Shown piece by piece: positions 24,143 through 31,802 of a stretch of 64,000 nt of DNA. Numbering within the stretch: the first letter of the stretch is position 1; every line of letters starts with the position of its first letter. The notes beneath the pieces were generated by a model. The model was not told the origin of the DNA. It worked only from the letters and a program-made list of their open reading frames with translations, and searched no databases. The DNA is from Trebonia sp036501515. GTDB lineage: Bacteria; Actinomycetota; Actinomycetes; Streptosporangiales; Streptosporangiaceae. A program made the translations under genes and the position numbers. The stretch covers positions 1 through 64,000 of the forward strand of contig DASYAD010000395.1 of NCBI GenBank assembly GCA_036501515.1, read 5' to 3'.

Positions 24143-25315
24143 TCAGCCCGCCCGGACCGGTGCGGACGCGAAACCGCGGGTGGTGTTGTTGAGCCGCAGG
24201 ACCGGCTGGCCGGCGGGCTCGAGGGTGCGCACGCGGTCGAGCAGCGCCCGCAGCACGCTGGAGATCTCGAGCCGGGCGAGCGGCGCGCCCACGCACATGT
24301 GCAGGCCGTTGCCGAAGCTCAGGTGGTCCACCGGGTTGCGGGTGATCTCGAAGTCGTCCGGCCGCTGGTAGTGCCGCTCGTCGCGGTTGGCCGCGCCGAG
24401 GAACACGGCGATCCGGCGGCCGGAAGGCACGGTCACCCCGTCGACCGACAGGTCGCCACGGGCGGTCCGGCTCCAGATCTGCAGCGGCGACTCGATCCGC
24501 AGGCCCTCGTTGACGGCGGCCGGAACGAGGCCGGGGCTGGCGCGCAGCGCCTGCCACTGGCCCGGGTGGCCGGCCAGCAGCCAGACGATGCTGCCGATCG
24601 CGTTGATCGTGGTGTCGAAGGCGGGCCCGAGGAAGTTGAACAGCAGCGTGAACGAGCTGAGCTTGGGAATCTCGCCGCGGTCGTGCGCGTCGAGCACGTC
24701 CCAGCCGATGCTCCCCGGCGTCATGTCCGCCTTGGTCAGCGAGTGCATGACCTCGAAGGCCTGCTCGATCACCGGCCCGGCGGCGACGGCGCGCTCGTTG
24801 AGCGGACCGACATTGTTGAACCCCGCCACGCTGCCCTCGACGCACTGGTCGAGGACCGGCAGCGGGACGCCGAGGACGGCGCCGGTGAACCGGGTGACGA
24901 ACGGCCGGGCCAGGTCGCTGGCCGCGTCGAACGAGTCCCGGCCCAGGCAGTCGTCGAGCAGCTCGGCGGCGATCTTGTCGGCCAGCGGCTCAACCTCGCG
25001 CAGCCGGCCGAGCCGCAGCCGCTTGATCATCACGGTGCGGGCGACATCGTGCTCCGGCGGGTCGGAGGCGACGACGGTGCCGCGCATTTTCTCGTTGTGC
25101 CTGGCATTGAACCCGGGACCCTCGGTCGAGGAGAAGTGCTGCCAGTCCTTCAGGCCGGCCCGGACGTCGTCGAACCTGGCGATGCCGAGCACGTCGTACC
25201 GGGGGAGGCTGAACACCGGGCCGGCGTCGCGCAGGGTGCGGTAGTAGCCGTACGGGTCGGTGAGCGACTCGTCGGAGAACGGATCGAAGTCGAAGGCGGG
25301 AATCTGCTCGGCCAT
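24143..25315 (-). CDS. cytochrome P450
   Basis: A complete bacterial class-I P450 of 390 residues: N-terminal FDFDPFSDESLTDPYGYYRT, helix C region VVASDPPEHDVARTVMIKRL, ExxR in VNEGLRIESPLQIWSRTAR, and the heme loop LSFGNGLHMCVGAPLARLE. The I-helix oxygen motif is altered: FLGPAFDTTINAIG replaces the usual AGxET, with Asp in place of Glu. It would take electrons from one of the island's two ferredoxins. GGAG lies five bases before the ATG, and a TGTTCG palindrome lies 15 bases upstream. The substrate is presumably an aromatic or alicyclic acid. Confidence 0.92.
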   Translation of the reverse strand: MAEQIPAFDFDPFSDESLTDPYGYYRTLRDAGPVFSLPRYDVLGIARFDDVRAGLKDWQHFSSTEGPGFNARHNEKMRGTVVASDPPEHDVARTVMIKRLRLGRLREVEPLADKIAAELLDDCLGRDSFDAASDLARPFVTRFTGAVLGVPLPVLDQCVEGSVAGFNNVGPLNERAVAAGPVIEQAFEVMHSLTKADMTPGSIGWDVLDAHDRGEIPKLSSFTLLFNFLGPAFDTTINAIGSIVWLLAGHPGQWQALRASPGLVPAAVNEGLRIESPLQIWSRTARGDLSVDGVTVPSGRRIAVFLGAANRDERHYQRPDDFEITRNPVDHLSFGNGLHMCVGAPLARLEISSVLRALLDRVRTLEPAGQPVLRLNNTTRGFASAPVRAG

Positions 25316-25329
25316 GCTAGCTCCATCGC

Positions 25330-25346
25330 TGTTCGCTCTACGAACA
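25330..25346. promoter_or_regulatory. IclR-type palindrome, P450 promoter
   Basis: TGTTCG-CTCTA-CGAACA, 15 bases before the P450 start. On the minus strand TTGACG (25391-25396) and a TACTCC-like hexamer precede it, the same geometry as at 24014: the operator follows the -10. Confidence 0.7.
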
Positions 25347-25433
25347 TATGGTCACGAACGTACGAGGAGTATCTGCGGTTCGCCGGGCAGCGTCAATACC
25401 CGCGGTGCGGGCACGAGGCTTCAGGTGCGGGCT

Positions 25434-26267
25434 TCAGGTGCGCAGCGTGAAGACCTTCACGAGTTCGCGCGCCGCCTCCTCCAGGGCTGGCAGGTGGTCG
25501 CGGCGGACCGACTCCACCGTGCCCCGCGAGGCGTGCGACGAGACGCTGATGGCCAGCGTCGGACGGCCCGGCCGGCGGACCGGCACGGCGCAGGCCCGCA
25601 TGCCGAGCTCGATCTCCTGGTCGAGGATGCAGTAGCCCTGGTCCCTGATCGCCCGGATGTTCCGCCGCAGGTCGTCGCCGTTGGCCACGGTCAGCGGCGT
25701 CGCCTGGCGGAAATCGGCGGTGACGAGGTAGTCCTCAAGCTCGGCGTCGGCGAGGTCGGCGAGCAGCACCCGCCCGGCCGCCGTCAGGTAGGCGGGCACC
25801 CGGGTGCCGACGGTCAGCGCGAGCATGGTGACCCGGGGGTGCGTGGTCAGCGCCCGGGCCACGAACACCGCCTGGTGCCCGTCGAGGACGGCCGCGGTGC
25901 ACGACTCGCGTACCTGCTCGGCGACCTCGAACAGCCTGCCCTGGAGCAGGTCGTCGACCGAGCAGGCGGCCAGGTAGGAGTACCCGAGTTCGAGGACGCC
26001 CGGCCGCAGGAAGTACCGGCCGCCCTGGCAGCCGACGTAATTTTCCGCCTCGAGCGTGCGCAGCAGCCGCCGCGCGGACGAGCGGTTGAGGCCGGCCGCC
26101 CTGGCCACCTCGGCGATGGTGAGGAACGGCGCGGCGGCGGAGAAGGCGCGGATGACCGCCATGCCGCGGGTGAACCCGGTGACCAGCTCGCTGCGCTCGC
26201 TGCTCTCCTCCTCGGCCTGGTTCTCTTCGTCTGGCGGGCTCTCGGCCGGAAGTACGGACACGGGCAC
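25434..26267 (-). CDS. IclR family regulator (PcaR/PobR type)
   Basis: Residues ~25-95 are a winged helix (FTRGMAVIRAFSAAAPFLTI, then AEVARAAGLNRSSARRLLRT). The rest is the IclR effector-binding GAF-like domain (ESCTAAVLDGHQAVFVARAL; GTRVPAYLTAAGRVLL; GYCILDQEIELGMRACAVPV). The strong site GAGGAGG suits the second GTG (26261) at least as well as the first (26267). A TGTTCG palindrome lies 12 bases upstream, so it probably controls itself. It lies divergent from the Rieske operon and is the best candidate to bind the five or six palindromes. Effector unknown, likely an aromatic pathway intermediate. Confidence 0.92.
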   Translation of the reverse strand: MPVSVLPAESPPDEENQAEEESSERSELVTGFTRGMAVIRAFSAAAPFLTIAEVARAAGLNRSSARRLLRTLEAENYVGCQGGRYFLRPGVLELGYSYLAACSVDDLLQGRLFEVAEQVRESCTAAVLDGHQAVFVARALTTHPRVTMLALTVGTRVPAYLTAAGRVLLADLADAELEDYLVTADFRQATPLTVANGDDLRRNIRAIRDQGYCILDQEIELGMRACAVPVRRPGRPTLAISVSSHASRGTVESVRRDHLPALEEAARELVKVFTLRT

Positions 26268-26278
26268 GGCCTCCTCAA

Positions 26279-26295
26279 TGTTCGCTGAGCGAACA
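26279..26295. promoter_or_regulatory. IclR-type palindrome between iclR and the Rieske operon, upstream site
   Basis: TGTTCG-CTGAG-CGAACA. It lies 12 bases before the -35 of the Rieske promoter and 12 bases before the divergent IclR start, so one bound protein could act on both. Confidence 0.75.
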
Positions 26296-26307
26296 GACGG
26301 TCGTCTA

Positions 26308-26337
26308 TTGACACATGCCGGAAACGAGAACTACCGT
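26308..26337 (+). promoter_or_regulatory. promoter of the Rieske/CoA-transferase operon
   Basis: TTGACA (26308-26313), 18-base spacer, TACCGT (26332-26337). The -10 fits the TAnnnT form of the main actinomycete sigma factor. The same hexamers with the same spacing occur at 41529 and 57926. Confidence 0.7.
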
Positions 26338-26354
26338 ACTCCACATCCGGCATT

Positions 26355-26371
26355 TGTACGTCTGGCGAACA
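26355..26371. promoter_or_regulatory. IclR-type palindrome, downstream site of the Rieske promoter
   Basis: TGTACG-TCTGG-CGAACA, one mismatch from the consensus palindrome, 17 bases after the -10. With the site at 26279 it brackets the promoter. Confidence 0.65.
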
Positions 26372-26450
26372 TCCGGTCATTTTTCACCGCTAGCCACCGG
26401 TCGCCGGCCGCATCGTGATTCCGCGGAACTGAGAGAAACGGAGAGCAGTC

Positions 26451-27776
26451 GTGATCAGTGGCCAGGAAGCCGATGAGCTGACCAAGGTGGGGCCGGGGAC
26501 GGCGACCGGCGCCTTCCTGCGCCAGTTCTGGGTCCCGTTCCTGCCGTCGGACGCGGTCACCGCGGGGGGCGAGCCGTTCCCTGTCCGCCTGATGGGGGAG
26601 GACCTGCTGGCCTTCCGGCGCGAAGACGGCGCGACGGGGCTGGTGGACACCGCCTGTGCGCACCGCCGGGCGCCGCTCCTGTACGCCCGCAACGAGGGCT
26701 GCGGGCTGCGCTGCGTCTACCACGGCTGGCAGTTCGACATCACCGGCCAGTGCACCGACATGCCGGCTGAGCCGGCCACCAGCCGGTTCAGGCAGCACAT
26801 CAAGATCAAGGCGTACCCGGTGCGGGAGCGCAACGGCGTGCTGTGGACCTTCATGGGGACCGGCGAGCCGCCCGAGCTGCCTGACCTGGAGTGGAACCAG
26901 GTGCCCGCGGAGAACGTGCACGTCTCCTTCCGGGTGCAGGAGACGGACTGGCTCAGCGCCTACGAGGGCGAGATCGACTCGGCCCACGCGCCGATCCTGC
27001 ACGGCCGCCTGGACACGACAAGCAAGCGGTCCAACACCATGGCCGCCAGGACCGGGCGCCCCGTCTTCGACGTGGTGCAGCAGGACTTCGGGGTCAGCGT
27101 GGGCGCGCGGCGGCCGATCGGCGACGGCGCCGAGCTGTACTGGCGCGTCAACCAGTTCGTGCTGCCGTTCTACACGCTGGTGCCGCCCAAGAGCGCGGAG
27201 TGGGCCGAGCTGACCGGGCACGCCTGGGTGCCGATCGACGACACCCACACGCTGTGCGTCGGGTTCACCTACCTCCCTGACCGGCCGCTCAAGGAGCGGA
27301 TGGTCGACATCTTCGTCAACAGCGCCAAGGGGCGGGAGACCGGCCACCCGAGCAAGCTCGCCTACGACGACACGATCCCGCACAACGAGCCGTACTGGCG
27401 GTTCATCTCCAAGTACCGGCGCGCCACCAACTTCCTGTTCGACTACGAGCTGCAGCGCGAGACCTATTTCTCCGGGCTGCCCGGGCTGTGGGTGCAGGAC
27501 TCGGGCACCCAGTCGGGCGCCACCCACCTTGCGCCGCGCCGCCACGAGCACCTGACCTCGAGCGACGCCGGCCTGGTGGTCGCGCGGCAGACGATGCGCG
27601 ACTGCGTGGAGGCCTACCGTGCATGCGGCGAACTCCCCCCGGTCGCGGTCAGGCCCGACCTGTACCGCGTCCGGTCGGTGGCCGCCGTGCTGAAGAGCGA
27701 CGAGTCGTGGACCGAGGCGCTCGACGGCTTCATCCGCCGCTCCGGCGGCGCGCCGCTCGGCTACGAAGTCCCCTGA
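26451..27776 (+). CDS. Rieske non-heme iron oxygenase, phthalate-dioxygenase type
   Basis: The Rieske cluster ligands are Cys69 and His71 (CAHRRAP), then Cys88 and His91 (CVYHGW). The catalytic domain has SAYEGEIDSAHAPILHG, where the Asp, His and His should hold the mononuclear iron. The start around MISGQEADELTKVGPGTATG and the length of 441 residues fit single-component alpha subunits of the phthalate 4,5-dioxygenase/vanillate demethylase group. It hydroxylates or demethylates an aromatic acid using electrons from a reductase. GTG 26451 follows GGAGAGCAGTC. It heads a twelve-gene operon. Confidence 0.92.
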   Translation: MISGQEADELTKVGPGTATGAFLRQFWVPFLPSDAVTAGGEPFPVRLMGEDLLAFRREDGATGLVDTACAHRRAPLLYARNEGCGLRCVYHGWQFDITGQCTDMPAEPATSRFRQHIKIKAYPVRERNGVLWTFMGTGEPPELPDLEWNQVPAENVHVSFRVQETDWLSAYEGEIDSAHAPILHGRLDTTSKRSNTMAARTGRPVFDVVQQDFGVSVGARRPIGDGAELYWRVNQFVLPFYTLVPPKSAEWAELTGHAWVPIDDTHTLCVGFTYLPDRPLKERMVDIFVNSAKGRETGHPSKLAYDDTIPHNEPYWRFISKYRRATNFLFDYELQRETYFSGLPGLWVQDSGTQSGATHLAPRRHEHLTSSDAGLVVARQTMRDCVEAYRACGELPPVAVRPDLYRVRSVAAVLKSDESWTEALDGFIRRSGGAPLGYEVP

Positions 27777-27807
27777 CCGCCCGCACCTGAGAGAGGAGCC
27801 ACTGTCC

Positions 27808-28002
27808 ATGAGGATCGCCGTCAGCCGGGAGCGCTGCAAGGGTCACGGCCAGTGCGAGCTGTTCGCGCCCGACGTGTTCGAAGTCGACGACGAGGCCCTG
27901 GTCGTCCTGAAGACCCCCGAGGTCACCGGGAGCGGAGAGAAAGACGTCCGGGAGGCTCTTCTCCACTGCCCGGAAGCGGCGATCTTCGAGGAACCGGCGT
28001 GA
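27808..28002 (+). CDS. ferredoxin, 3Fe-4S P450-type
   Basis: A 64-residue ferredoxin with the cluster Cys at CKGHGQC near the N-terminus and HCPEAAI near the end, spacing typical of the short ferredoxins that serve actinobacterial P450s. It lies 31 bases behind the Rieske gene after GAGAGGAGCC and overlaps the next start as GTGA. It may feed the Rieske enzyme or a P450. A second similar ferredoxin is at 36769. Confidence 0.9.
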   Translation: MRIAVSRERCKGHGQCELFAPDVFEVDDEALVVLKTPEVTGSGEKDVREALLHCPEAAIFEEPA

Positions 28003-28352
28003 CCTGGGCAGCTCACACGGTCGGCGACTACCTGCGCATCCCTTACCTGGTGACGGCCGAGTCGCAGCCGCGGGCTGACGGCAGCTGGATCCGCCACGTC
28101 GAGCACCCGGAACTGCCGGACTGCTCGGCTGAGGCGGACTCCATCACCGACGCTCTGCAGCTGCTCGACAAGCGCCGCATCCAGGTCGTGATCGCGATGC
28201 TGTCCCGCGGCGAGGTTCCCGCCGCTCGGCGCCCGCCGCTCGGTGAGCAGCAGGCGCTCGGCCGGGTGCGCAGGGCCGGGCTGGCGGACCGTGTCGCGTC
28301 GCTGTGGGACCGGGACGCGGCCGGGCTGGCCGCGGCCGGCCCGGTCAGCTGA
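27999..28352 (+). CDS. HicB-like protein inside the catabolic operon
   Basis: A 117-residue protein starting at GTG 27999 (VTWAAHTVGDYLRIPYLVTA). It follows the HicB half-fold: a first strand, then WIRHVEHPELPDCSAEADSI, the equivalent of the usual P-D-x-P-G-C-x-S/A element, and a helix TDALQLLDKRRIQVVIAML. The C-terminus (GLADRVASLWDRDAAGL) has no obvious DNA-binding domain. No HicA toxin adjoins. It is translationally coupled to the ferredoxin (GTGA). The role is unclear; a regulator or a structural accessory are both possible. Confidence 0.55.
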   Translation: MTWAAHTVGDYLRIPYLVTAESQPRADGSWIRHVEHPELPDCSAEADSITDALQLLDKRRIQVVIAMLSRGEVPAARRPPLGEQQALGRVRRAGLADRVASLWDRDAAGLAAAGPVS

Positions 28353-28380
28353 CTACCCCGTACTACGCCAGGAGGACGAC

Positions 28381-29307
28381 ATGCCGGTCAACGGACTGCA
28401 CAGCTTCGGCCTCGACGTCCCCGACGCCGAAGTCGCTGCCCGCTACTACTCAGAGTTCGGGCTGCGGACGGCCGAGCGCGGCGGCGCCCTGCTCGCCCGC
28501 TGCGCCGGGCGTGACCAGGACCAGCTGCAGATCAGGGAGGCCCGGCGCAAGCGGCTGACCTGGGTTGCCTTCAGCGTCGAGCCCGGATCGCTCGACGAGC
28601 TGTCCCGCCGGGTGGTCGCGGCGGGCTACCCGCGCACCGACGGGCCTGACACGGGCGCCGACGGGCACTGGTTCCGCGACCCGGACGGCACGCCGGTCCG
28701 GCTGTCAGAAGAAGAGCCGGCCAAGTCCCGGCCGTACCAGCCGCTGCCGCTCAACGTCGACGGCGCCTACCCGCGCACCAACCGGGCCCGCTGGCTCGAG
28801 GTACGCGACGCCGCCGCCCCCAGCCCGCGGCGCCTGGGGCACGTCATCAAGTACTCGCCTGACATCCCCCGCGCGGAGCGCTTCTACCTCGGCGCCCTCG
28901 GCCTGCGGCTGTCTGACAGCATGGCGGGCCGGCTGTCGTTCTGGCACTGCGGCCAGGGCGACCACCACATCTTCGGCGTCGGCGCGAGCCAGGCACCGGG
29001 GCTGCACCACGCCAGCTTCGAAGTGGCCAACGTGGACGAGATCGCCCGCGGCGCCGGTCACATGGCCGAACGCGGGCACCGTGACCAGTGGGGTCTGGGC
29101 CGGCATACGTTCGGATCCAATCTCTTTACTTACATCAAGGATCCGTGGGGCAGCTGGACTGAGTACTTCGCCGACATCGACCAGATCACCTGCGCCTGGC
29201 AGGGCCGCGAGTGGACGCGTGCTGAGTCCGGGTCCGCGGTCTGGGGACCGCCGATGCCGGCCGACTTCCACCGCAACACCGAGGGACCCGATGCGGACGA
29301 CGAATGA
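28381..29307 (+). CDS. VOC-fold extradiol ring-cleavage dioxygenase
   Basis: The 308-residue protein holds two vicinal-oxygen-chelate modules: residues 1-105 (LHSFGLDVPDAEVAARYYSE) and 145-280. The second module should carry the iron ligands: His in RLGHVIKYSPDIPRAERFY, His in GLHHASFEVANVDEIA, and Glu in GSWTEYFAD. This is the type-I extradiol pattern of dihydroxybiphenyl and catechol 2,3-dioxygenases. It would open a catechol made by the oxygenases upstream. The ATG at 28381 follows GCCAGGAGGAC. Confidence 0.88.
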   Translation: MPVNGLHSFGLDVPDAEVAARYYSEFGLRTAERGGALLARCAGRDQDQLQIREARRKRLTWVAFSVEPGSLDELSRRVVAAGYPRTDGPDTGADGHWFRDPDGTPVRLSEEEPAKSRPYQPLPLNVDGAYPRTNRARWLEVRDAAAPSPRRLGHVIKYSPDIPRAERFYLGALGLRLSDSMAGRLSFWHCGQGDHHIFGVGASQAPGLHHASFEVANVDEIARGAGHMAERGHRDQWGLGRHTFGSNLFTYIKDPWGSWTEYFADIDQITCAWQGREWTRAESGSAVWGPPMPADFHRNTEGPDADDE

Positions 29308-30431
29308 CCGCTAGGTCCGCGGCGGCCTTCACCGGCGCCGGGTACAGCGCCGTCGACCGCGGCTCGGACCGCGGCATCGTGGCCTACGCGCTCGACGCCG
29401 CCGTCGATGCCCTCGCGGCGGCCGGCGTCAGCCGGGACGAGATCGACGGCTACGTGGGCATCGGCACCTCGCCGAATCCCGGCGCGGCCCACGTCGACGG
29501 CGCCGACCAGGTCTCGGCCTACCTGATGGCGCAGGCGCTGGGACTTGGCCCGCTGTCCTGGGCGGCCGACGTGTCCGGGTTCGCCGTCAACATGGCCGCC
29601 ACCGCGGCCCAGGCGATCGCCAGCGGCGAGTGCCGGGTCGTGCTCGGCGTGCGCGCGGTCTACCACGACAAGGCGATGCGGGCCGCGCCCGAGCCCGAAC
29701 CGCTCGCCCGCGGCCGGGCGCAGTACACGCTGCCGTTCGGCACCGGACCTGGCGGCACCCGGTTCGCCGCCCGGGCGCGGCGCTACCTCGAACTGTCCGG
29801 CGCCCGCCGCGCGGACCTGTGGCACGTAGTCAGGGCCGCCCGCGCGCACGCCGCGAACAACCCGGTCGCCTGTTTCCGCGACGTGCCGCTGTCCCGCGAG
29901 GACTACCTGGCCGCGCCGGTGACCGTCGACCCGCTGTGCCTGTTCGACTGCGACATGCCGGTCTGCGGTGCGGGCGCCTTCGTGATGGTCGCGGCCGACC
30001 AGGCCCGCGCGAGCGGCCGGCCCGCCGCCTACCTGCGCGGCTGGGCCAACTGGACGAACGCGGACTCGATCTTCGAGCGGTCGGGCGTCGCCCGCGCGGA
30101 CATCGGTGTCTGCCAGCTCTACGACGGCTACTCGCCGATGATCTACGAATGGCTTGAACGGCTCGGCTGGTGCGACGAGCACACCGCGTGGAAGTTCGTC
30201 GCCGACGGCGGCACCGCGCCGGGCGGCGCGCTGCCGGTGAACACGTTCGGCGGCGCCCTGGGCGAGGGGCGGCTGCACGGCATGGGCCACCTGCGCGAGG
30301 CCATCGTCCAGGTGATGGGCACGGCCGGGCCGCGCCAGGTCGACGGGGTGCGCCACTGCCTCGTCCAGATCGGCCCGTTCGACCTCTCGGCCCTCGCCGT
30401 GCTGTCCACAGAACCAGGAGGAGACCGATGA
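29304..30431 (+). CDS. thiolase-like (SCP2/Ltp2 type) protein without the nucleophilic Cys
   Basis: A 375-residue thiolase-fold protein: GAGYSAVDRGSDRGIVAYAL, then SWAADVSGFAVNMAATAAQA where acting thiolases have a nucleophilic Cys, and the C-terminal GGALPVNTFGGALGEGRLHG. Loss of that Cys is known in the Ltp2-type retro-aldolases of steroid side-chain degradation, which need a DUF35 partner; one lies at 43050. I infer a C-C lyase acting on a CoA ester. ATGA overlaps couple it to both neighbours. Confidence 0.8.
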   Translation: MTARSAAAFTGAGYSAVDRGSDRGIVAYALDAAVDALAAAGVSRDEIDGYVGIGTSPNPGAAHVDGADQVSAYLMAQALGLGPLSWAADVSGFAVNMAATAAQAIASGECRVVLGVRAVYHDKAMRAAPEPEPLARGRAQYTLPFGTGPGGTRFAARARRYLELSGARRADLWHVVRAARAHAANNPVACFRDVPLSREDYLAAPVTVDPLCLFDCDMPVCGAGAFVMVAADQARASGRPAAYLRGWANWTNADSIFERSGVARADIGVCQLYDGYSPMIYEWLERLGWCDEHTAWKFVADGGTAPGGALPVNTFGGALGEGRLHGMGHLREAIVQVMGTAGPRQVDGVRHCLVQIGPFDLSALAVLSTEPGGDR

Positions 30432-31801
30432 CCGACGTTACCCCCGGCGGGCAGGCCGCCGCCGGGAACGCCGCCGGGAACGCCGCCGGGAACGCCGCCG
30501 GGAACGCCGCCGGGAACGCCGCCGGGAACGCCGCCGGGCGTGCTGCCGGACCAGGGGCGGCGCTCGCGGGGTGCCGCGTGCTCGAGCTCAGCTACTCGGC
30601 CGCCGCGGTGGCCGGCCGGGTCCTGGCCGACCTCGGCGCCGAGGTCATCAAGATCGAGCCGCCGGGCGGCGAGCGGGCCAGGCAGGCCGAGCCAGCGTTC
30701 GACGGCGCCGACGGCCAGCGCCACGGCTTCGCGTTCCTCGCGTTCAACCTGGGCAAGCGCAGCGTCACGCTCGACCTCGGCAGCGCCGCCGGCCAGGAGA
30801 TCCTCGGCCGGCTGGCCGCCGCCAGCGACATCGTCCTGCTCGACTGGGAACGCGCGGGCACGCCCGCCGAGGCCGACCGGCTGCGTGCCCTCTGCACGGA
30901 CGCCAACCCGCGGCTGGTGTTCTGCGAGATCTGGCCCTACGGCCGCGGCGAGCACGAGGACACGGTCGCGACCGACCTGACGGTCCAGGCCCAGGGCGGC
31001 CACCTGTACCTCAACGGCGACACCGACCGGCCGCCGACCCGGGTCAGCGCGCCGGTCGCGGTCCTCGCGGGCGGCACCGAGGCCGCCAGCGCCGCCCTGA
31101 TGGCCTACTACCACGCGCTGCGCACCGGCGAAGGCCAGCGGGTCGACGTCTCGATGCAGGCGTGCGTCATCTGGACCCTGCTGAACACCACCATGACCTG
31201 GCAGTGCATGGGCATCAACGAGCTGCGCGGCGGCGCGGTGAAGCGCGAGCGCGGCAACCCCTTCTTCACCCGGCTCGTGTGGCCCTGCAAGGACGGTTTC
31301 ATCCAGTTCGGCCCCGTCGGCGGCGGCGGCGGCAAGGCCCGCGACATCTCGCTCAGCGCGCTCATCAGCTGGTTGCGCGAGGAGGGCTTCTTCGACGAGA
31401 TCCTGCTCGCGCACGACTGGAACGGGCCGAACCGCTTCTCGGTCCCGCAGGACGCCTACGACGCGGTGACCGAGGTCATCGGGGCCTTCATCGCCACCAG
31501 GACGATCGACGAGCTGATCGAGCGCGGGATGAAGCAGCGGATCCTGCTGGCGCCGGTCTACACCGTGCCCCAGCTGCTGCAGGCCGAGCAGCTGGTCGCG
31601 CGCGGGTTCTTCCGTACCGTGCCCGATGACCGCCGGGGCGCGACCGCGCTCCACCCGGGGCCGTTCGCGCGGCTGAGCGAGACCCCGCTCGTTGACCTCC
31701 GGCCCGCGCCCGGCCCAGGGGCCGATAGCGGCGAAGTGCTCGCCGCGGCCGGCCTGAGCGCAGCCGAGATCAGTGCCCTGCGGCACGCGGAGGTGATCTG
31801 A
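30428..31801 (+). CDS. CaiB/BaiF family CoA-transferase, subunit 1
   Basis: After a low-complexity start made of GNAA repeats (residues 13-36), the class-III CoA-transferase fold begins (CRVLELSYSAAAVAGRVLAD, then LGAEVIKIEPPGGERAR). A later segment reads GEGQRVDVSMQACVIWTLLN. The place where active members carry the catalytic Asp is not clear to me here, which fits a heterodimer in which only one subunit is catalytic. It would activate an aromatic acid by moving CoA from another acyl-CoA. ATGA overlap with the thiolase-like gene; GGAGGAG precedes the start. Confidence 0.88.
   Translation: MTDVTPGGQAAAGNAAGNAAGNAAGNAAGNAAGNAAGRAAGPGAALAGCRVLELSYSAAAVAGRVLADLGAEVIKIEPPGGERARQAEPAFDGADGQRHGFAFLAFNLGKRSVTLDLGSAAGQEILGRLAAASDIVLLDWERAGTPAEADRLRALCTDANPRLVFCEIWPYGRGEHEDTVATDLTVQAQGGHLYLNGDTDRPPTRVSAPVAVLAGGTEAASAALMAYYHALRTGEGQRVDVSMQACVIWTLLNTTMTWQCMGINELRGGAVKRERGNPFFTRLVWPCKDGFIQFGPVGGGGGKARDISLSALISWLREEGFFDEILLAHDWNGPNRFSVPQDAYDAVTEVIGAFIATRTIDELIERGMKQRILLAPVYTVPQLLQAEQLVARGFFRTVPDDRRGATALHPGPFARLSETPLVDLRPAPGPGADSGEVLAAAGLSAAEISALRHAEVI
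30463..30540. repeat. 12-bp tandem repeat encoding GNAA units
   Basis: Six copies of the 12-base unit GCCGCCGGGAAC, plus a degenerate seventh, encode (Gly-Asn-Ala-Ala)6 at the N-terminus of the CoA-transferase. The copies are almost identical at the DNA level, which indicates recent expansion by slippage. Confidence 0.9.
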
Positions 31802-31802
31802 C

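Noticed and set aside
26331..27839. 502-aa minus-strand frame opposite the Rieske gene
   Set aside because: Antisense shadow; the plus strand has an unmistakable Rieske oxygenase.
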